A stretch of DNA of 64,000 nucleotides from Desulforapulum autotrophicum (GCA_020723285.1 DYJE01000013.1:49501-113500); one strand, 5' to 3'; counted from the stretch's first letter, positions 1 to 9,280 are shown. A program made the numbers and translations. Notes: generated from the letters alone by a model not told the origin.

Positions 1-1291
1 TGTGTCCGTAAACGCTGTAATAACTGTTCCCGTGATCGATAATGATCAAATTGCCGTAGCCTTTCAGCCAGTCTGAAAAAAGAACCTGGCCTTCGCCCAC
101 GGCCTGAACCGGCTCGCCCCTGTCCGCCCGGACCTGAATCCCGCTGTGGAATGTTTCGACGTTGAACTCGCTGTCCGTGGCCCGGCCGAAAAATGAAACC
201 ACCTTCCCCTTCACCGGCAACCTGAGCCGCCCTTTTCGCGCCGTGAAGGAATGCTCGTCGAACGGACCTTTGTCCGCTTCCCCCGCCGTTTTCCGCTCAA
301 GGGCCTTAAGGGTGCGATCAAGATCCCTGGCCGCCTCTTTCAGCGCGACGATGGCCGCCATCCCCGAGTTTTTTTTCTGCCGGACCTCGGAGAGCATCAC
401 CGAACGCTTTTTTTTCATATCCGTGATGTCGCTGATACGTCCTCGGACGTCCTCTTGCAGGGCTACCGACCGTTTTTCATGCTCGGCAAGCCGGCTTTCA
501 ATCAACTTGAGACGGGCCAGGTTTTCAAGGTGAGCGGCCAGGATGTTTTCGTCTTCTTTCAGGATAAATTCCAGGGAACGCTGACGGTTGATCAGGTCGT
601 ACATGGACTCCGCCGATGCCAGAACATTCATCCGACCCACATGGTACAGTTTGTAAAGAGCCACGACCCGTTTGGAGATATAGTCTTCATTCCGTTTCAG
701 ACTTTCAAGAAGGGCCTGTTTTTCACGGCTGTTGGTCTTCATGGATTCCCTGATGCTGCTCAGATCTTTTTTAAGAGCCGCCACCTTCACTCTGGACCGG
801 TTGAGGTTCCGGTCCATTCCATCGAGATCTTTAAGAAGGTTCTGTTCTTTTTCTGAAAATTTACGAATCTCCCCCTGATGCATCCGGATCTTTGAATCGA
901 TCGTCTTCTTTTTCCGGGTCTGTTCGGAAAAATCCTTTGACGGTTCGGACGAAGCGGCTTCACGCTGAGCGATTTTCTCTGTCTGGGGCGCTGCTGTCAC
1001 CCGGATATAGGAATCCCGGTTCCTGACAAAACCCCTGACCCCTTTTCGTTCGACTTCAAGCCAGCCGTCTCCGGTGTCACGAACGACGTTGAGAGTGACA
1101 CCTTTGAGAAGAATCAGAACGCTCCGGCTGTCCTTGTCCGGCTTCTGGCGGACATGCAGCCTGTCGGACACCACCGTGGCTTCGCCGCACACCGAAGGTT
1201 CCGCACCGGCCACAAGCAACGCAAGACAGGCGAAAACCACAATCGCCGCCGTCAGTTGTTTTTCAGAAACTGTCTTAAAGAAAGAAAGCAT
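1..1291 (-). CDS. EnvC-like murein hydrolase activator, M23/LytM family (C-terminus outside the window)
   Basis: Partial gene running off the left edge, at least 430 codons. The frame opens with ATG at 1291, giving a short basic stretch and a hydrophobic segment (residues about 17-29), consistent with a signal peptide or anchor. An SH3-like region follows (residues about 35-95, with RLHVRQKP, GDGWLEV and GVRGFV), then a long helical region likely to be coiled coil. The last visible part is a LytM domain with HSGIQVRA, a VGEGQV strand, GYGNLIIIDHG and YGH. The start overlaps the end of ftsX by 40 bases, so the two are probably co-translated. In the known EnvC/FtsEX system the ATPase-permease controls such a coiled-coil activator in the periplasm. 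The remaining Zn ligands lie outside the window, so I cannot tell an active peptidase from an inactive activator. Confidence 0.85.
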   Translation of the reverse strand, partial: MLSFFKTVSEKQLTAAIVVFACLALLVAGAEPSVCGEATVVSDRLHVRQKPDKDSRSVLILLKGVTLNVVRDTGDGWLEVERKGVRGFVRNRDSYIRVTAAPQTEKIAQREAASSEPSKDFSEQTRKKKTIDSKIRMHQGEIRKFSEKEQNLLKDLDGMDRNLNRSRVKVAALKKDLSSIRESMKTNSREKQALLESLKRNEDYISKRVVALYKLYHVGRMNVLASAESMYDLINRQRSLEFILKEDENILAAHLENLARLKLIESRLAEHEKRSVALQEDVRGRISDITDMKKKRSVMLSEVRQKKNSGMAAIVALKEAARDLDRTLKALERKTAGEADKGPFDEHSFTARKGRLRLPVKGKVVSFFGRATDSEFNVETFHSGIQVRADRGEPVQAVGEGQVLFSDWLKGYGNLIIIDHGNSYYSVYGH

Positions 1292-2133
1292 CCCAGCCAT
1301 CCGACAAAAACACTGTAAACGATGATACCCAGCACCACATTCCAGGGGAGGAAGCGGATATGGATCACATACGATGAAAAATTCTTTTCGATATTGGCGG
1401 AAATGGCCAGATACCCGATATAAAGGGCGATCAGTCCGACCATGCCGCCCACCGCACCCTGAATCAACCCGGCGATGTAGGACGGAACCTGGATAAACCC
1501 GTCGGTGGCACCCACCAGCCGCATGATCTGAATTTCGTCGCGCCGGGAATAAAGGGCCAGACGAATGGTGTTGGATATGATAAAAACCGTCACCATGAAA
1601 AACAATATGCCCATGGTGATCCCGATGAACTTGAACAGGTTGAACACCTGGGTGAACCGGCCGATCCAGGCCTGCCCGTATTCCACATCGTCGACGGAGT
1701 CAAGGGCCGACACCCTGGCCGCCAGGGTTTCAATTTTCTCGAAAGTCTGCTCCTCCGGATTCATGAATATCTCGAAGGCGTCGGGCAGGGGATTGATATC
1801 CAGGTTGTCGATGAGGGACATCTGACGTTTCATCTGGGCTTTCAGGGATTCAAGGCCTTCCTGCCGCGAAATGAACCGGACGTCCCTGACGCCGGACATT
1901 TTCGCGAGGGTTTCACGGAGTCCCGCCACATCACTTTCCCGGGTTTCCGGCGTGATGTAGGCCATGATCCGTATCCCTTTTTTCCAGCCGTTCATCACGT
2001 CCCCGGCGTTCACGAAAAGAAGGCCGCCTGCGCTGGCGATAAGAATGGACAGGGCGATGGTCATGATGGTCACCAGGGTGATGAACAGATTGTCGGCCAT
2101 GTCTTTCATGGCCCTTCTGAAGAAAATGGTCAC
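1252..2133 (-). CDS. ftsX: Cell division protein FtsX
   Basis: Inner-membrane partner of FtsE, 293 residues, a normal length. A hydrophobic segment near residues 20-45 is followed by a periplasmic domain (about 50-160). Three more membrane segments lie in the C-terminal half (about 170-195, 220-245 and 262-285), which is the family four-TM layout. The motif SRRDEIQIMRLVGAT, just after the second membrane segment, is typical of the FtsX permease domain. The gene starts 12 bases after ftsE and ends inside the start of the EnvC-like gene, so ftsE-ftsX-envC forms one unit. FtsEX couples ATP hydrolysis to control of septal peptidoglycan hydrolysis. Confidence 0.95.
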   Translation of the reverse strand: MTIFFRRAMKDMADNLFITLVTIMTIALSILIASAGGLLFVNAGDVMNGWKKGIRIMAYITPETRESDVAGLRETLAKMSGVRDVRFISRQEGLESLKAQMKRQMSLIDNLDINPLPDAFEIFMNPEEQTFEKIETLAARVSALDSVDDVEYGQAWIGRFTQVFNLFKFIGITMGILFFMVTVFIISNTIRLALYSRRDEIQIMRLVGATDGFIQVPSYIAGLIQGAVGGMVGLIALYIGYLAISANIEKNFSSYVIHIRFLPWNVVLGIIVYSVFVGWLGCFLSLRQFLKNN

Positions 2134-2145
2134 GATACCCGCCGT

Positions 2146-2856
2146 TTATTCATTCCGTTCCACGTCTGTCCGCATGCCATGGTCCATGACACGCCCGTTT
2201 TCCAGATAGATGATTCTCTGGTTTGTTCTGCTTAGAATCTCCTTGTCATGGGTGGCGATGATGATGGTCGCCCCCCTGGACTGGTAGCCTTTCAGCAAAT
2301 CCATGATGATGGCCGCCGATCGGGAATCCAGGCTCCCCGTGGGTTCGTCCGCCAGGATGATTTTGGGGTCGCCCACGATGGCTCTGGCCACCGCCACCCG
2401 CTGCTGCTCCCCGCCAGAAAGGCTGGGCGGGTATTGATTCATCTTGTCTTCCATACCGGCCTGCCGAAGAACGTTCTGGGCTTTTTTGCGGACAAGCTGG
2501 GGTTTTAGCCCCGCCACTTCCAGAACCAGGGCGACGTTTTCATAGGCGGTTTTAGTCTGGATCAGTTTGAAATCCTGGAAAATGACACCGAATTTTCTCC
2601 GTAGCATCGGGACCTGGCCCTGAGGAACCCGGATAAGATTGGACCCGTCCACCAGGATCTGGCCTTCGGACACGGTTTCACCCCGGTACATGAGCTTGAG
2701 CAGGGTGGATTTCCCCGCTCCCGAAGGGCCGGTGACAAACACCCATTCGTTGAAATCGATATCGAGGCTCACGTCCGCCAGGGCGTTTTTCGCACCGTAC
2801 CGTTTATACACATGAAACATGCGCACGATGGGATGTTTTTTCGTAAGTTCGCTCAT
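2146..2856 (-). CDS. ftsE: Cell division ATP-binding protein FtsE
   Basis: ABC ATPase of 236 residues that pairs with FtsX at the division site. Walker [10 protein letters not shown] is at residues 43-51, the Q-loop is in VIFQDFKLI (about 91-99), the signature LSGGEQQR is at 146-153, and Walker [13 protein letters not shown] begins near 166. The switch histidine is in IIATHDKE. The ATG at 2856 is preceded by a moderate AAGGCG ribosome site. This is the first gene of the minus-strand ftsE-ftsX-envC unit and is divergent from pyrE across a 318-bp gap. Confidence 0.96.
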   Translation of the reverse strand: MSELTKKHPIVRMFHVYKRYGAKNALADVSLDIDFNEWVFVTGPSGAGKSTLLKLMYRGETVSEGQILVDGSNLIRVPQGQVPMLRRKFGVIFQDFKLIQTKTAYENVALVLEVAGLKPQLVRKKAQNVLRQAGMEDKMNQYPPSLSGGEQQRVAVARAIVGDPKIILADEPTGSLDSRSAAIIMDLLKGYQSRGATIIIATHDKEILSRTNQRIIYLENGRVMDHGMRTDVERNE

Positions 2857-3006
2857 GTCGAGGATCGCCTTGATTCGATGGCCCGCAAAGACGGCCTAAA
2901 AACCGCCCGGCGTCATCCTGTCCGTTGTTTGTGATTGACCTTAAAAGTTATTACTGATATGGGCTCCATAGTCAAGGAGTGCCGTGACCCGGTTTTCCTT
3001 ACATGA

Positions 3007-3055
3007 AAACCTCCACTGAATTCCCATAGCAGGCTTCTTCCTTCAGTGGAGGTTT
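3007..3055. repeat. Perfect 14-bp inverted repeat in the ftsE-pyrE gap
   Basis: AAACCTCCACTGAA at 3007-3020 is repeated exactly in inverted form at 3042-3055, separated by a 21-base loop. No T-run follows on either strand, so this is not a standard intrinsic terminator. It lies between the divergent ftsE and pyrE starts, about 120 bases upstream of pyrE. The rest of the 2857-3174 gap is AT-rich and holds no gene that I can support. Confidence 0.7.
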
Positions 3056-3174
3056 ATACTCTTATAATTAAAATAAAATCAACAGATTCTTGGATGGCCC
3101 CATCAATTCGGGCAAGGTGAAACACCCGGTCCCGCAAGTAAAGTAAACCCGCAAACTTTTTGAGGAATCAAACC

Positions 3175-3729
3175 ATGAAACAGGAACTCATCGAACTCCT
3201 TTGTGAAAAATCGTTCAAATATTCCGAAGAACCGGTGTTCAAGCTGGCCTCCGGAAAAATGAGCCATTTCTACGTCAACTGCAAACCCACGATCCTGAAC
3301 CCCCAGGGTATGTTCCTTACCGGCCACCTGGTGTTCGAAGCCATCCGGGATCTCAAGGTGAACGGCATCGGCGGGCTGACCTTCGGCGCAGACCCCATCG
3401 CCGTGGCGGCGTCCTTCGCCTCGGGCCTTGAAAACGAACCGGTGAACGCCTTTTCCATCCGCAAAGAGCAGAAGGATCACGGCATCATCAAATGGGTGGA
3501 AGGCGACATGAAAAAGGGAGACCGCGTGGTTATCGTGGATGACGTCGTGACCACCGGCGGGTCCACCATCAAAGCCATCGAACGCGCCCGGGCCGAAGGC
3601 CTGGAGGTGGTCCGTGTGGTCTGCCTCATCGACCGCCAGGAAGGCGGCGTGGAAAACATCCAAGCCCTGGTCCCGGATGTGGTGTCCATCATCACCCGCG
3701 ACGAGCTTCTGGCGGTGGTGAAAAAATAA
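3175..3729 (+). CDS. pyrE: Orotate phosphoribosyltransferase
   Basis: De novo pyrimidine enzyme joining orotate and PRPP to give OMP; 184 residues. The PRPP-binding motif [14 protein letters not shown] is at residues 118-131. The N-terminal region contains the family pattern [14 protein letters not shown] and the loop [10 protein letters not shown] chose ATG at 3175 because TGAGGAA lies 8 bases upstream; an in-frame TTG at 3160 is less likely since it would overlap this ribosome site. The gene stands alone; pyrF is also in this window, at 59527. A 16-base sequence overlapping the stop recurs after floA. Confidence 0.95.
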   Translation: MKQELIELLCEKSFKYSEEPVFKLASGKMSHFYVNCKPTILNPQGMFLTGHLVFEAIRDLKVNGIGGLTFGADPIAVAASFASGLENEPVNAFSIRKEQKDHGIIKWVEGDMKKGDRVVIVDDVVTTGGSTIKAIERARAEGLEVVRVVCLIDRQEGGVENIQALVPDVVSIITRDELLAVVKK

Positions 3730-3740
3730 CGGCCATGGGC
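3725..3740 (+). repeat. 16-base repeat at the pyrE stop codon (second copy after floA)
   Basis: AATAACGGCCATGGGC spans the pyrE stop and is found again at 28661-28676 across the floA stop. In both places the 40-50 bases that follow look related at low identity (CCACA followed by AATGA and ATGAAA elements). This may be the edge of a diverged dispersed intergenic element. Confidence 0.55.
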
Positions 3741-3832
3741 TGCTTTTCTGGCAAGGAAGTCCACAACGAACAATGAATAATGAAAAACCTGGATTAAGAA
3801 AAAAACCGCCATCACCGTTGTGATTATGAAAC

Positions 3833-3876
3833 AAAAAAACCGATTCTACAGCCGTATAACGGCCTCGGAATCGGTT
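3833..3876 (-). terminator. Intrinsic terminator of the tmRNA gene
   Basis: Read on the minus strand, AACCGATTC pairs with GAATCGGTT around an inner GCCGTTATACGGC hairpin and is followed by seven T residues. It lies 16 bases beyond the 3' CCA of ssrA. The same hairpin could also serve pyrE from the other side, but the T-run is placed for ssrA. Confidence 0.85.
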
Positions 3877-3891
3877 CAATGTCTTTAAAAC

Positions 3892-4296
3892 TGGTGGAGG
3901 CGGCGGGAATTGAACCCGCGTCCTAAGAAAATTCCCTATGATACCCCTACACTTATAGTCAGCATGCTTATACATCGGGCTTTTACCAGCTGACGGGGTT
4001 CGCCTGACGCCTTCTATTCCGAATTAACTTCGGTTGCCGCCGCCTCGTGGAAGAAGAACAACCGGGCGAAGGTTCCCTATCACTCTGTTTGTCACCGACA
4101 TCCGCCCGAGTGAGAAAACGGAGTCGATGTGCGCCTCAAGGGCGCGTGACTTTTAGCTTACACTGCGATTAAGCAGCTACAGCCATTGCATAGTCGTCTG
4201 CATTTATTTTTTTGATTGATGATTAACGAGGCCAACAATCATCCTCGAAGTGCAGTATCAAAGATCTCAATTCCCAGTCGAAACCAGTGCGCCCCC
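3892..4296 (-). ncRNA. ssrA: Transfer-messenger RNA (tmRNA)
   Basis: One-piece tmRNA of about 405 nt. The 5' end GGGGGCG pairs with the 3' CGCCTCC followed by A and an encoded CCA. Pair 3 is a G-U wobble, the alanyl-tRNA synthetase identity element. The T arm GGTTCAATTCCCGCC and the 5' block TGGTTTCGACTGGG are both present. The internal reading frame ends GCA GAC GAC TAT GCA ATG GCT GTA GCT GCT TAA, so I predict the tag ADDYAMAVAA, resuming at GCA; the AVAA end is a typical proteolysis degron. Together with SmpB it frees ribosomes stalled on broken mRNA. smpB lies 65 bases upstream on the same strand. Confidence 0.96.
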
Positions 4297-4361
4297 TTGG
4301 GATTTGTTTGAATCCAATGTAACCGCTCGTGGCGGTTCTGTCAAACGATAGTGACGATTTT

Positions 4362-4832
4362 TTATGAATAATCCTTATGTCGGTTCACCCGGTGCATTTC
4401 ACGGTTCGCGTCTTTTTCTTTCAGGCTCTGACGCTTGTCGTAAAGATTCTTGCCCTGGCCGATGCCGAGCTTCATCTTGATGCGGCTCCCCTTGAAGTAA
4501 ATGCTCAGAGGAATGAGGGAAAAACCCTTTTCATTGACCTTGTTGTAGATCTTCCGGATTTCGGCCTTGTTCAGAAGAAGCTTCCGGGGCTTCAGGGGGT
4601 CATGGTTATCGTTGTACGAATAGGTGTAAGGACTGACATGCATCTGGTGAACGTAGACCTCCCCTTTATCCGTGATTCTGGCGTAAGAGTCCTTGATATT
4701 CACACCCCCGCCACGGATGGCTTTCACTTCCGACCCCACCAGCACCAGCCCGGCTTCGTACTGGTCGGAAATGGTGTAGCTGTGATGGGCTTTTTTATTG
4801 ACGGCAATCTGCCGGATTTTCTTGTCATCCAC
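4362..4832 (-). CDS. smpB: SsrA-binding protein SmpB
   Basis: 156 residues, normal for the family. SmpB binds the tRNA-like part of tmRNA and brings it to stalled ribosomes. Visible family motifs are NKKAHHSY, YEAGLVLVGSEVKAIR, NIKDSYARI, the region RKLLLNKAEI and the basic tail KGKNLYDKRQSLKEKDANRE, which enters the mRNA channel. It lies directly upstream of ssrA on the same strand and 18 bases after ptsI, so tmRNA and its partner may be expressed from one region. Confidence 0.97.
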   Translation of the reverse strand: MDDKKIRQIAVNKKAHHSYTISDQYEAGLVLVGSEVKAIRGGGVNIKDSYARITDKGEVYVHQMHVSPYTYSYNDNHDPLKPRKLLLNKAEIRKIYNKVNEKGFSLIPLSIYFKGSRIKMKLGIGQGKNLYDKRQSLKEKDANREMHRVNRHKDYS

Positions 4833-4850
4833 GATGGTTTACTCCAGGGT

Positions 4851-6605
4851 TTATAAACCGAGCTTTTGCTCTTCACATCTGATCAGGCGTTCAATATCTT
4901 CCACCGAACCTTGCCTGAGAACGTCCGTCACGATGGAAAGGGTTTTTTCACGGCTGAGCTTTCTGATTCTGTCCTTCACATCGGGAATGGCCTGGGGAGC
5001 CATGCTGAGCTCGTCAAGTCCCATACCGATCAGAAGCGGCAGATTGACCGGATCTGACGCCATCTCACCGCACATGAACACCTTGATTCCCTTGGACTTG
5101 GCCACATTCACCACATGGTTGATGATGCGGATGACCGCCGGGTGAAGGGGTTTGTAAAGATGGGCCACTTTCTGATTGCTTCGATCAATGGCCAGCATGT
5201 ATTGGGTCAGATCGTTGGTCCCGATGCTGAAGAAACTCACCTCGTCGGCCAGAACTTCCGCCATGTAGGCCGCCGAAGGAATTTCGATCATAATGCCCAC
5301 CTCGATATCGCTGCGGTGGGGGATGTTTTCTTTTTTGAGGGCCTTAACCGCCTCGTGGAGGTGACGTTTGGCCGCAAGGACTTCTTCAAGACCGGAAATC
5401 ATGGGAAACATCACCCGGATGTTGCCGTAGACCGCAGCTCGCAATATGGCCCGAAGCTGTGTCATGAAAACGTCGGTCCGTGTCAGACAGAAGCGGATGG
5501 CCCGAAGACCCAGTGCGGGATTCGATTCATCGTTATTGCTGTCATAGGCAAGCGCCTTATCGCCGTTGATGTCCAGAGTCCTGATGGTCACAGGCTCGGG
5601 CGCGATGAGTTCCACCACATCCTTGTATTGCTCGTACAGCTCGTCTTCGCTGGGATAACTCGCTCTGTTGAGATACTGAAACTCCGTTCTGAACAAACCG
5701 ATTCCCTGGCCCCCATGATCCAGAACGGAAACCACTTCCTCCACCAGCTCGATGTTTCCCATCAGAGTCATTGTGTAACCGTCGGTGGTGGTGGCGGGAC
5801 TTTTACTTTCCCGGGTGACGATGGCTTTTCTGAGTTCGTAATCCCTCTGTATATCGTTGTATCGCAACAGCGTTTCATCGGTGGGGTGAACGATGACGAG
5901 CCCTTCAAGACCGTCCACGATGATGATGTCTTCGTTCTGAATGATCTGGGTGGCGTTTCCAAGTCCCTGGATCGAAGGAATTTCAAGGGTCCGTGCAATG
6001 ATGCTTGTGTGGGAGGCCTGCCCCCCCTTGTCTGTGACAAAACCCATGATTTTTTCTAGCTGGATCTGGCTGGTGTCTGCAGGAGACAAATCCCGGGCCA
6101 CCAGAATCACACGTTTGTTGATCTTGGAAATATTGACCTTCTCAGCCCCGGTGAGGTTGCCCATGATCCGCTCTGAAACCTGGGCCACATCCGTGGAACG
6201 GGAACGAAGATAGGGGTCGGGAATATCCAGGAACATGGCCTGGACTTTCGAGGCAATCCGCTTGAGCGCCCATTCGGCATTAATACGATCCTGGTCAATA
6301 ATTTCAAGGGCTTTTCCGTAAAGCAGCTTGTCACCGGCAAGAACCTTGTGGGATTCGAGAATGCTGATATGCTGGATGTATTCTGCCGGAAGATCCCGGA
6401 TAATGGCTGTGATTTCGTCTTTTGTTTTTTTGACGGCGGATTTGAGCCTGGCCTGTTCACGGGCCACATCCTGGGGGCCGATGTCGTATTTGACTACCAC
6501 GTCCACCCCTTCTTTGTCCACAAGGTAAGCCTGCCCTATGCATATGCCCGGAGAGCCTTTAATTCCGGTCAGTACAATTTCCTCAGAGCCAGAAAGTTTG
6601 TCCAT
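4851..6605 (-). CDS. ptsI: Phosphoenolpyruvate-protein phosphotransferase (enzyme I)
   Basis: 584 residues, full length. Enzyme I takes phosphate from phosphoenolpyruvate and passes it to HPr. The phosphohistidine motif GGQASHTSIIAR has its His at about residue 199. The PEP-binding TIM barrel has GIGLFRTEFQYL, ALGLRAIRFCL and FFSIGTNDLTQY, and the cysteine motif VFMCGEMASDP lies near the C-terminus. It starts 8 bases after ptsH. No sugar EII genes are nearby, so the pair may serve a distant mannose-type or regulatory PTS. Confidence 0.95.
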   Translation of the reverse strand: MDKLSGSEEIVLTGIKGSPGICIGQAYLVDKEGVDVVVKYDIGPQDVAREQARLKSAVKKTKDEITAIIRDLPAEYIQHISILESHKVLAGDKLLYGKALEIIDQDRINAEWALKRIASKVQAMFLDIPDPYLRSRSTDVAQVSERIMGNLTGAEKVNISKINKRVILVARDLSPADTSQIQLEKIMGFVTDKGGQASHTSIIARTLEIPSIQGLGNATQIIQNEDIIIVDGLEGLVIVHPTDETLLRYNDIQRDYELRKAIVTRESKSPATTTDGYTMTLMGNIELVEEVVSVLDHGGQGIGLFRTEFQYLNRASYPSEDELYEQYKDVVELIAPEPVTIRTLDINGDKALAYDSNNDESNPALGLRAIRFCLTRTDVFMTQLRAILRAAVYGNIRVMFPMISGLEEVLAAKRHLHEAVKALKKENIPHRSDIEVGIMIEIPSAAYMAEVLADEVSFFSIGTNDLTQYMLAIDRSNQKVAHLYKPLHPAVIRIINHVVNVAKSKGIKVFMCGEMASDPVNLPLLIGMGLDELSMAPQAIPDVKDRIRKLSREKTLSIVTDVLRQGSVEDIERLIRCEEQKLGL

Positions 6606-6613
6606 GCGATGTC

Positions 6614-6856
6614 CTATTCCTCGATACCCTGCTCGATCAGAACGGCAATTTCCATGAAAAGCTTTTCATCGGCCTGGCTTTCCATATGCAGCGTGACCTC
6701 CGTTCCTTTGGAACACCCCAGGGTCAGTATGTCGATGATACTGCCGGCATCGACCTTTTCGTCCTCTTTGATAATCCAGACCCTTCCACCTGAAGTCGAG
6801 GCAAGTTTGGCGATCATGGCCGCAGGACGGGCATGAATCCCCAGGGGATTGGCCAC
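6614..6856 (-). CDS. ptsH: Phosphocarrier protein HPr (true start uncertain)
   Basis: Small phosphocarrier that accepts phosphate from enzyme I at the His in NPLGIHARPAA. A Ser in the usual regulatory position (AGSIIDIL) is kept. The only standard start is GTG at 6856, which places the active His at residue 8 instead of about 15 and removes most of the first beta strand. The upstream frame stays open and encodes NTLSKKIIVANPLG, a good first strand, but I find no ATG, GTG or TTG there. An ATC codon 7 bases after GCAGG would restore full length. It lies 8 bases upstream of ptsI. Confidence 0.88.
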   Translation of the reverse strand: MANPLGIHARPAAMIAKLASTSGGRVWIIKEDEKVDAGSIIDILTLGCSKGTEVTLHMESQADEKLFMEIAVLIEQGIEE

Positions 6857-7051
6857 GATTATTTTCTTTGAAAGCGTATTGATGTGAATACCTGCAAGGT
6901 TAACTGTTGAATGTGTTGAACCGGAAATTGCAATGGGATCCCATTCTAACCGGCGGCCCTAAATCTGTCTTTCGTCTTTTATTGCATGACCTTTAGTGTT
7001 TATCATACAGGGAAAGTCAGTGTCAAAGGCTTTGGAGGTTGAGGGGAAAAC

Positions 7052-9124
7052 TCAGTTGGGCTCGATCTTCATTTCCCATTCCGAATCGAAATCCGAACGC
7101 CGTACTTCTCTTAACGTTACGTTTTTACAGGTATCTTTGAGAATCATCATGGTGTTCGGACCGTTGATTATGGTTCCGGAAAAAATCTCCCGGAGGACCT
7201 TCACCTGTGACAATGGAGGTGTTTTTTTGTCCCAGGTCTTGATTTCCTTGATCTTTTCGTTCAGCTTCTCAATTTCATGAACATATATTTCGCACTGGTT
7301 TTGCAGCTCAAGGATATAATCCGTCAGGACGTCCTGCTGTTTGAAATATTCCTCGTTTTTTTGCGTGATCCGTCCCGCTTCGTTTTCACAAAACAAAAGC
7401 CCTTCCCGCAACAGTTGCCGCTGTTTCTGTCCATGCTCCGACAACTCACCGGAACAGTCAATATTCTTCATCTGGGTTTCAAGGGCTCTTTTCTGCTGTC
7501 CCAGGCGGTCCTCGGCCTGAACCAGATCCATGATTTTTTTATGCAATTGTTTCTGGGTTGCGGTGTATTCCTCTTTCCGCTTCTGCTCTTTTTCAAGTTC
7601 GACCTTCTTTTCCTCGATCTCTTCTTTGAAATACCGAATTTTTTTTTCAGTATGATCACTGATCCCAGAACGTATGGTGCAGGGACGAGATACATCGGAC
7701 CCAATCTGCTTTGCCGTGATCCCCTTTTTCGCTGACACCAGTGAAGAAATCACATGAACGCCATCACCTGCGAAATGGCCGCTTGTCCTTATTTTGCAGT
7801 CGATCACCGCTTTTTTCACCAGGACATCGCCGTAGGCGTCAACCTTCGTACCTGCCATATGCATGGCGTGAACCCCACCCCCGGCCCTCAGGACCGAATT
7901 AATGATGCCACCCGACACCTCGATATTGCCCACCACATCGATTTCACCGCCGTTCACGTCCTTTGCCGTCAGATTTCCACCTTTGATGATAAACCCCGGG
8001 TTGATGGAACCTTTCACGATGATGCTGCCGTTAAAAATGATATTACCCGTGGTGTAATCTACATCGCCCGGAATATGAAGTTCCTTCATCACCGTCACTT
8101 CGCCGTGGACCGTCATCAAAGGTTGGCCATCCATCGTCGAGACGATTTTCAATCCGTTTTCAGAGATTTCCGTACCCGGACCGCTTTTAAGGGGTTGATC
8201 GTTGGCCTGCTCCACAGGTATGGGATTGCCGAAAACATCGCTGCCGGTTTTCCCGTCGATTCCCGGAATTTTCTCTGCCAGTACCACTCCGGCCTTCACA
8301 AAGGGGACTGCCCCCCTGTCCTTGAAGTCAATGGTTCCGTGATCTGTGATTTTTCCGGGGTTCAGATAATCGTTGATGAAAAAAATCCTTACAACGGCGT
8401 CCCTTGAAGGAATGGAGTGTATTCCGAAGGCAATGACAAATCCTAAAGGTTCTCCGCCATATTTTGCCAGATGATTTTCAATATCCTGATCACCGATCAC
8501 TCCAAACTGTAATCCCTGGTCTTTGATCAGCGCCTTGATCTCCGAAAGTTCCGGGTTTCTCCCAAGACCACCGGGGATATGGATATCTGCCCTCATACCG
8601 TTGTTCGTCACGATAAGCGAAATCCGTCGTTTAAGGTCATTTTCCTTTTTATGCGCCTCCGAATGTTTCGTGTCGTGAGCTTCATGGGTCATCAGTTCAT
8701 CGTAAGACAGACCCCGTAATTTTTCCATCAGGCGGTTCCGCTGCTCGGCGGTTAAAAGCCCTTCACTGATCAGGATATCGCCCACGGATTTCAGGATACC
8801 CTCTTTAAAGGCCTGCTTTTGTACGTCCAGGGCTTTCACCAGGTCGACCTCCGGGACCAGATGATGCCGTGCGGCAAGAACGGCAAATCGTTTGTCGATG
8901 GTCCGGATGGATGCGGCCAAAAGGCGGGTCATGGTCAGTTTATCGACGATATTTCGCTCAAGGAGATACTCCACAAGAGACAGAGCGGTTCCTTTTGACG
9001 AGGCGATCTGTATGTCTGACAGAGCCTTTTTGAGAACAGACTGGGTGATGATCCTGTTTTCCAGAGCTATTTCGGCAAGAATGAAACTCATATCCCCCTG
9101 GGTTTTCTCTGAAAAATCATTCAT
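7052..9124 (-). CDS. FapA/DUF342 family protein
   Basis: 690 residues. The N-terminal ~130 residues are helical and contain sections resembling MshE-type N-terminal motifs (LAEIALENRIITQSVL, ISEGLLTAEQRNRLM). The middle holds the glycine-rich beta-helical DUF342 region (about 300-510) with repeated strands such as GNIIFNGSIIVKGSI and GEIDVVGNIEVSGGI. A coiled coil (about 520-640) comes next, and the C-terminal tail has GTIINGPNTMMIL. DUF342 proteins have been linked to flagellar placement and polymer-like assemblies, but no function is fixed here. It lies upstream of ptsH with a 195-bp gap and downstream of a phasin-like gene. Confidence 0.85.
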   Translation of the reverse strand: MNDFSEKTQGDMSFILAEIALENRIITQSVLKKALSDIQIASSKGTALSLVEYLLERNIVDKLTMTRLLAASIRTIDKRFAVLAARHHLVPEVDLVKALDVQKQAFKEGILKSVGDILISEGLLTAEQRNRLMEKLRGLSYDELMTHEAHDTKHSEAHKKENDLKRRISLIVTNNGMRADIHIPGGLGRNPELSEIKALIKDQGLQFGVIGDQDIENHLAKYGGEPLGFVIAFGIHSIPSRDAVVRIFFINDYLNPGKITDHGTIDFKDRGAVPFVKAGVVLAEKIPGIDGKTGSDVFGNPIPVEQANDQPLKSGPGTEISENGLKIVSTMDGQPLMTVHGEVTVMKELHIPGDVDYTTGNIIFNGSIIVKGSINPGFIIKGGNLTAKDVNGGEIDVVGNIEVSGGIINSVLRAGGGVHAMHMAGTKVDAYGDVLVKKAVIDCKIRTSGHFAGDGVHVISSLVSAKKGITAKQIGSDVSRPCTIRSGISDHTEKKIRYFKEEIEEKKVELEKEQKRKEEYTATQKQLHKKIMDLVQAEDRLGQQKRALETQMKNIDCSGELSEHGQKQRQLLREGLLFCENEAGRITQKNEEYFKQQDVLTDYILELQNQCEIYVHEIEKLNEKIKEIKTWDKKTPPLSQVKVLREIFSGTIINGPNTMMILKDTCKNVTLREVRRSDFDSEWEMKIEPN

Positions 9125-9160
9125 GGCTTCATCTGAACCTTTGTCCTAAGTCTCAGAAAA

Positions 9161-9194
9161 AACAAAACCGTTCCCCTGTCGACAGAGAAACGGT
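9161..9194 (-). terminator. Intrinsic terminator after the phasin-like gene
   Basis: On the minus strand ACCGTTTCTCTGTC pairs with GACAGGGGAACGGT (two mismatches), followed by TTTTGTTTTTT. It lies between the phasin-like gene and the DUF342 gene, separating their transcription. Confidence 0.75.
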
Positions 9195-9280
9195 CAATCA
9201 AGCATTTTCCCCAAATCAGGTTTGACCTGTCAGATGCCATGCGTCTGATGATTATCATTGGACCTTCAGCAGATTGGCGA

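Noticed and set aside
3103..3975. Long minus-strand open frame across pyrE and the tmRNA 3' end
   Set aside because: It is antisense to pyrE and runs into the tmRNA; composition and lack of family features mark it as a shadow.
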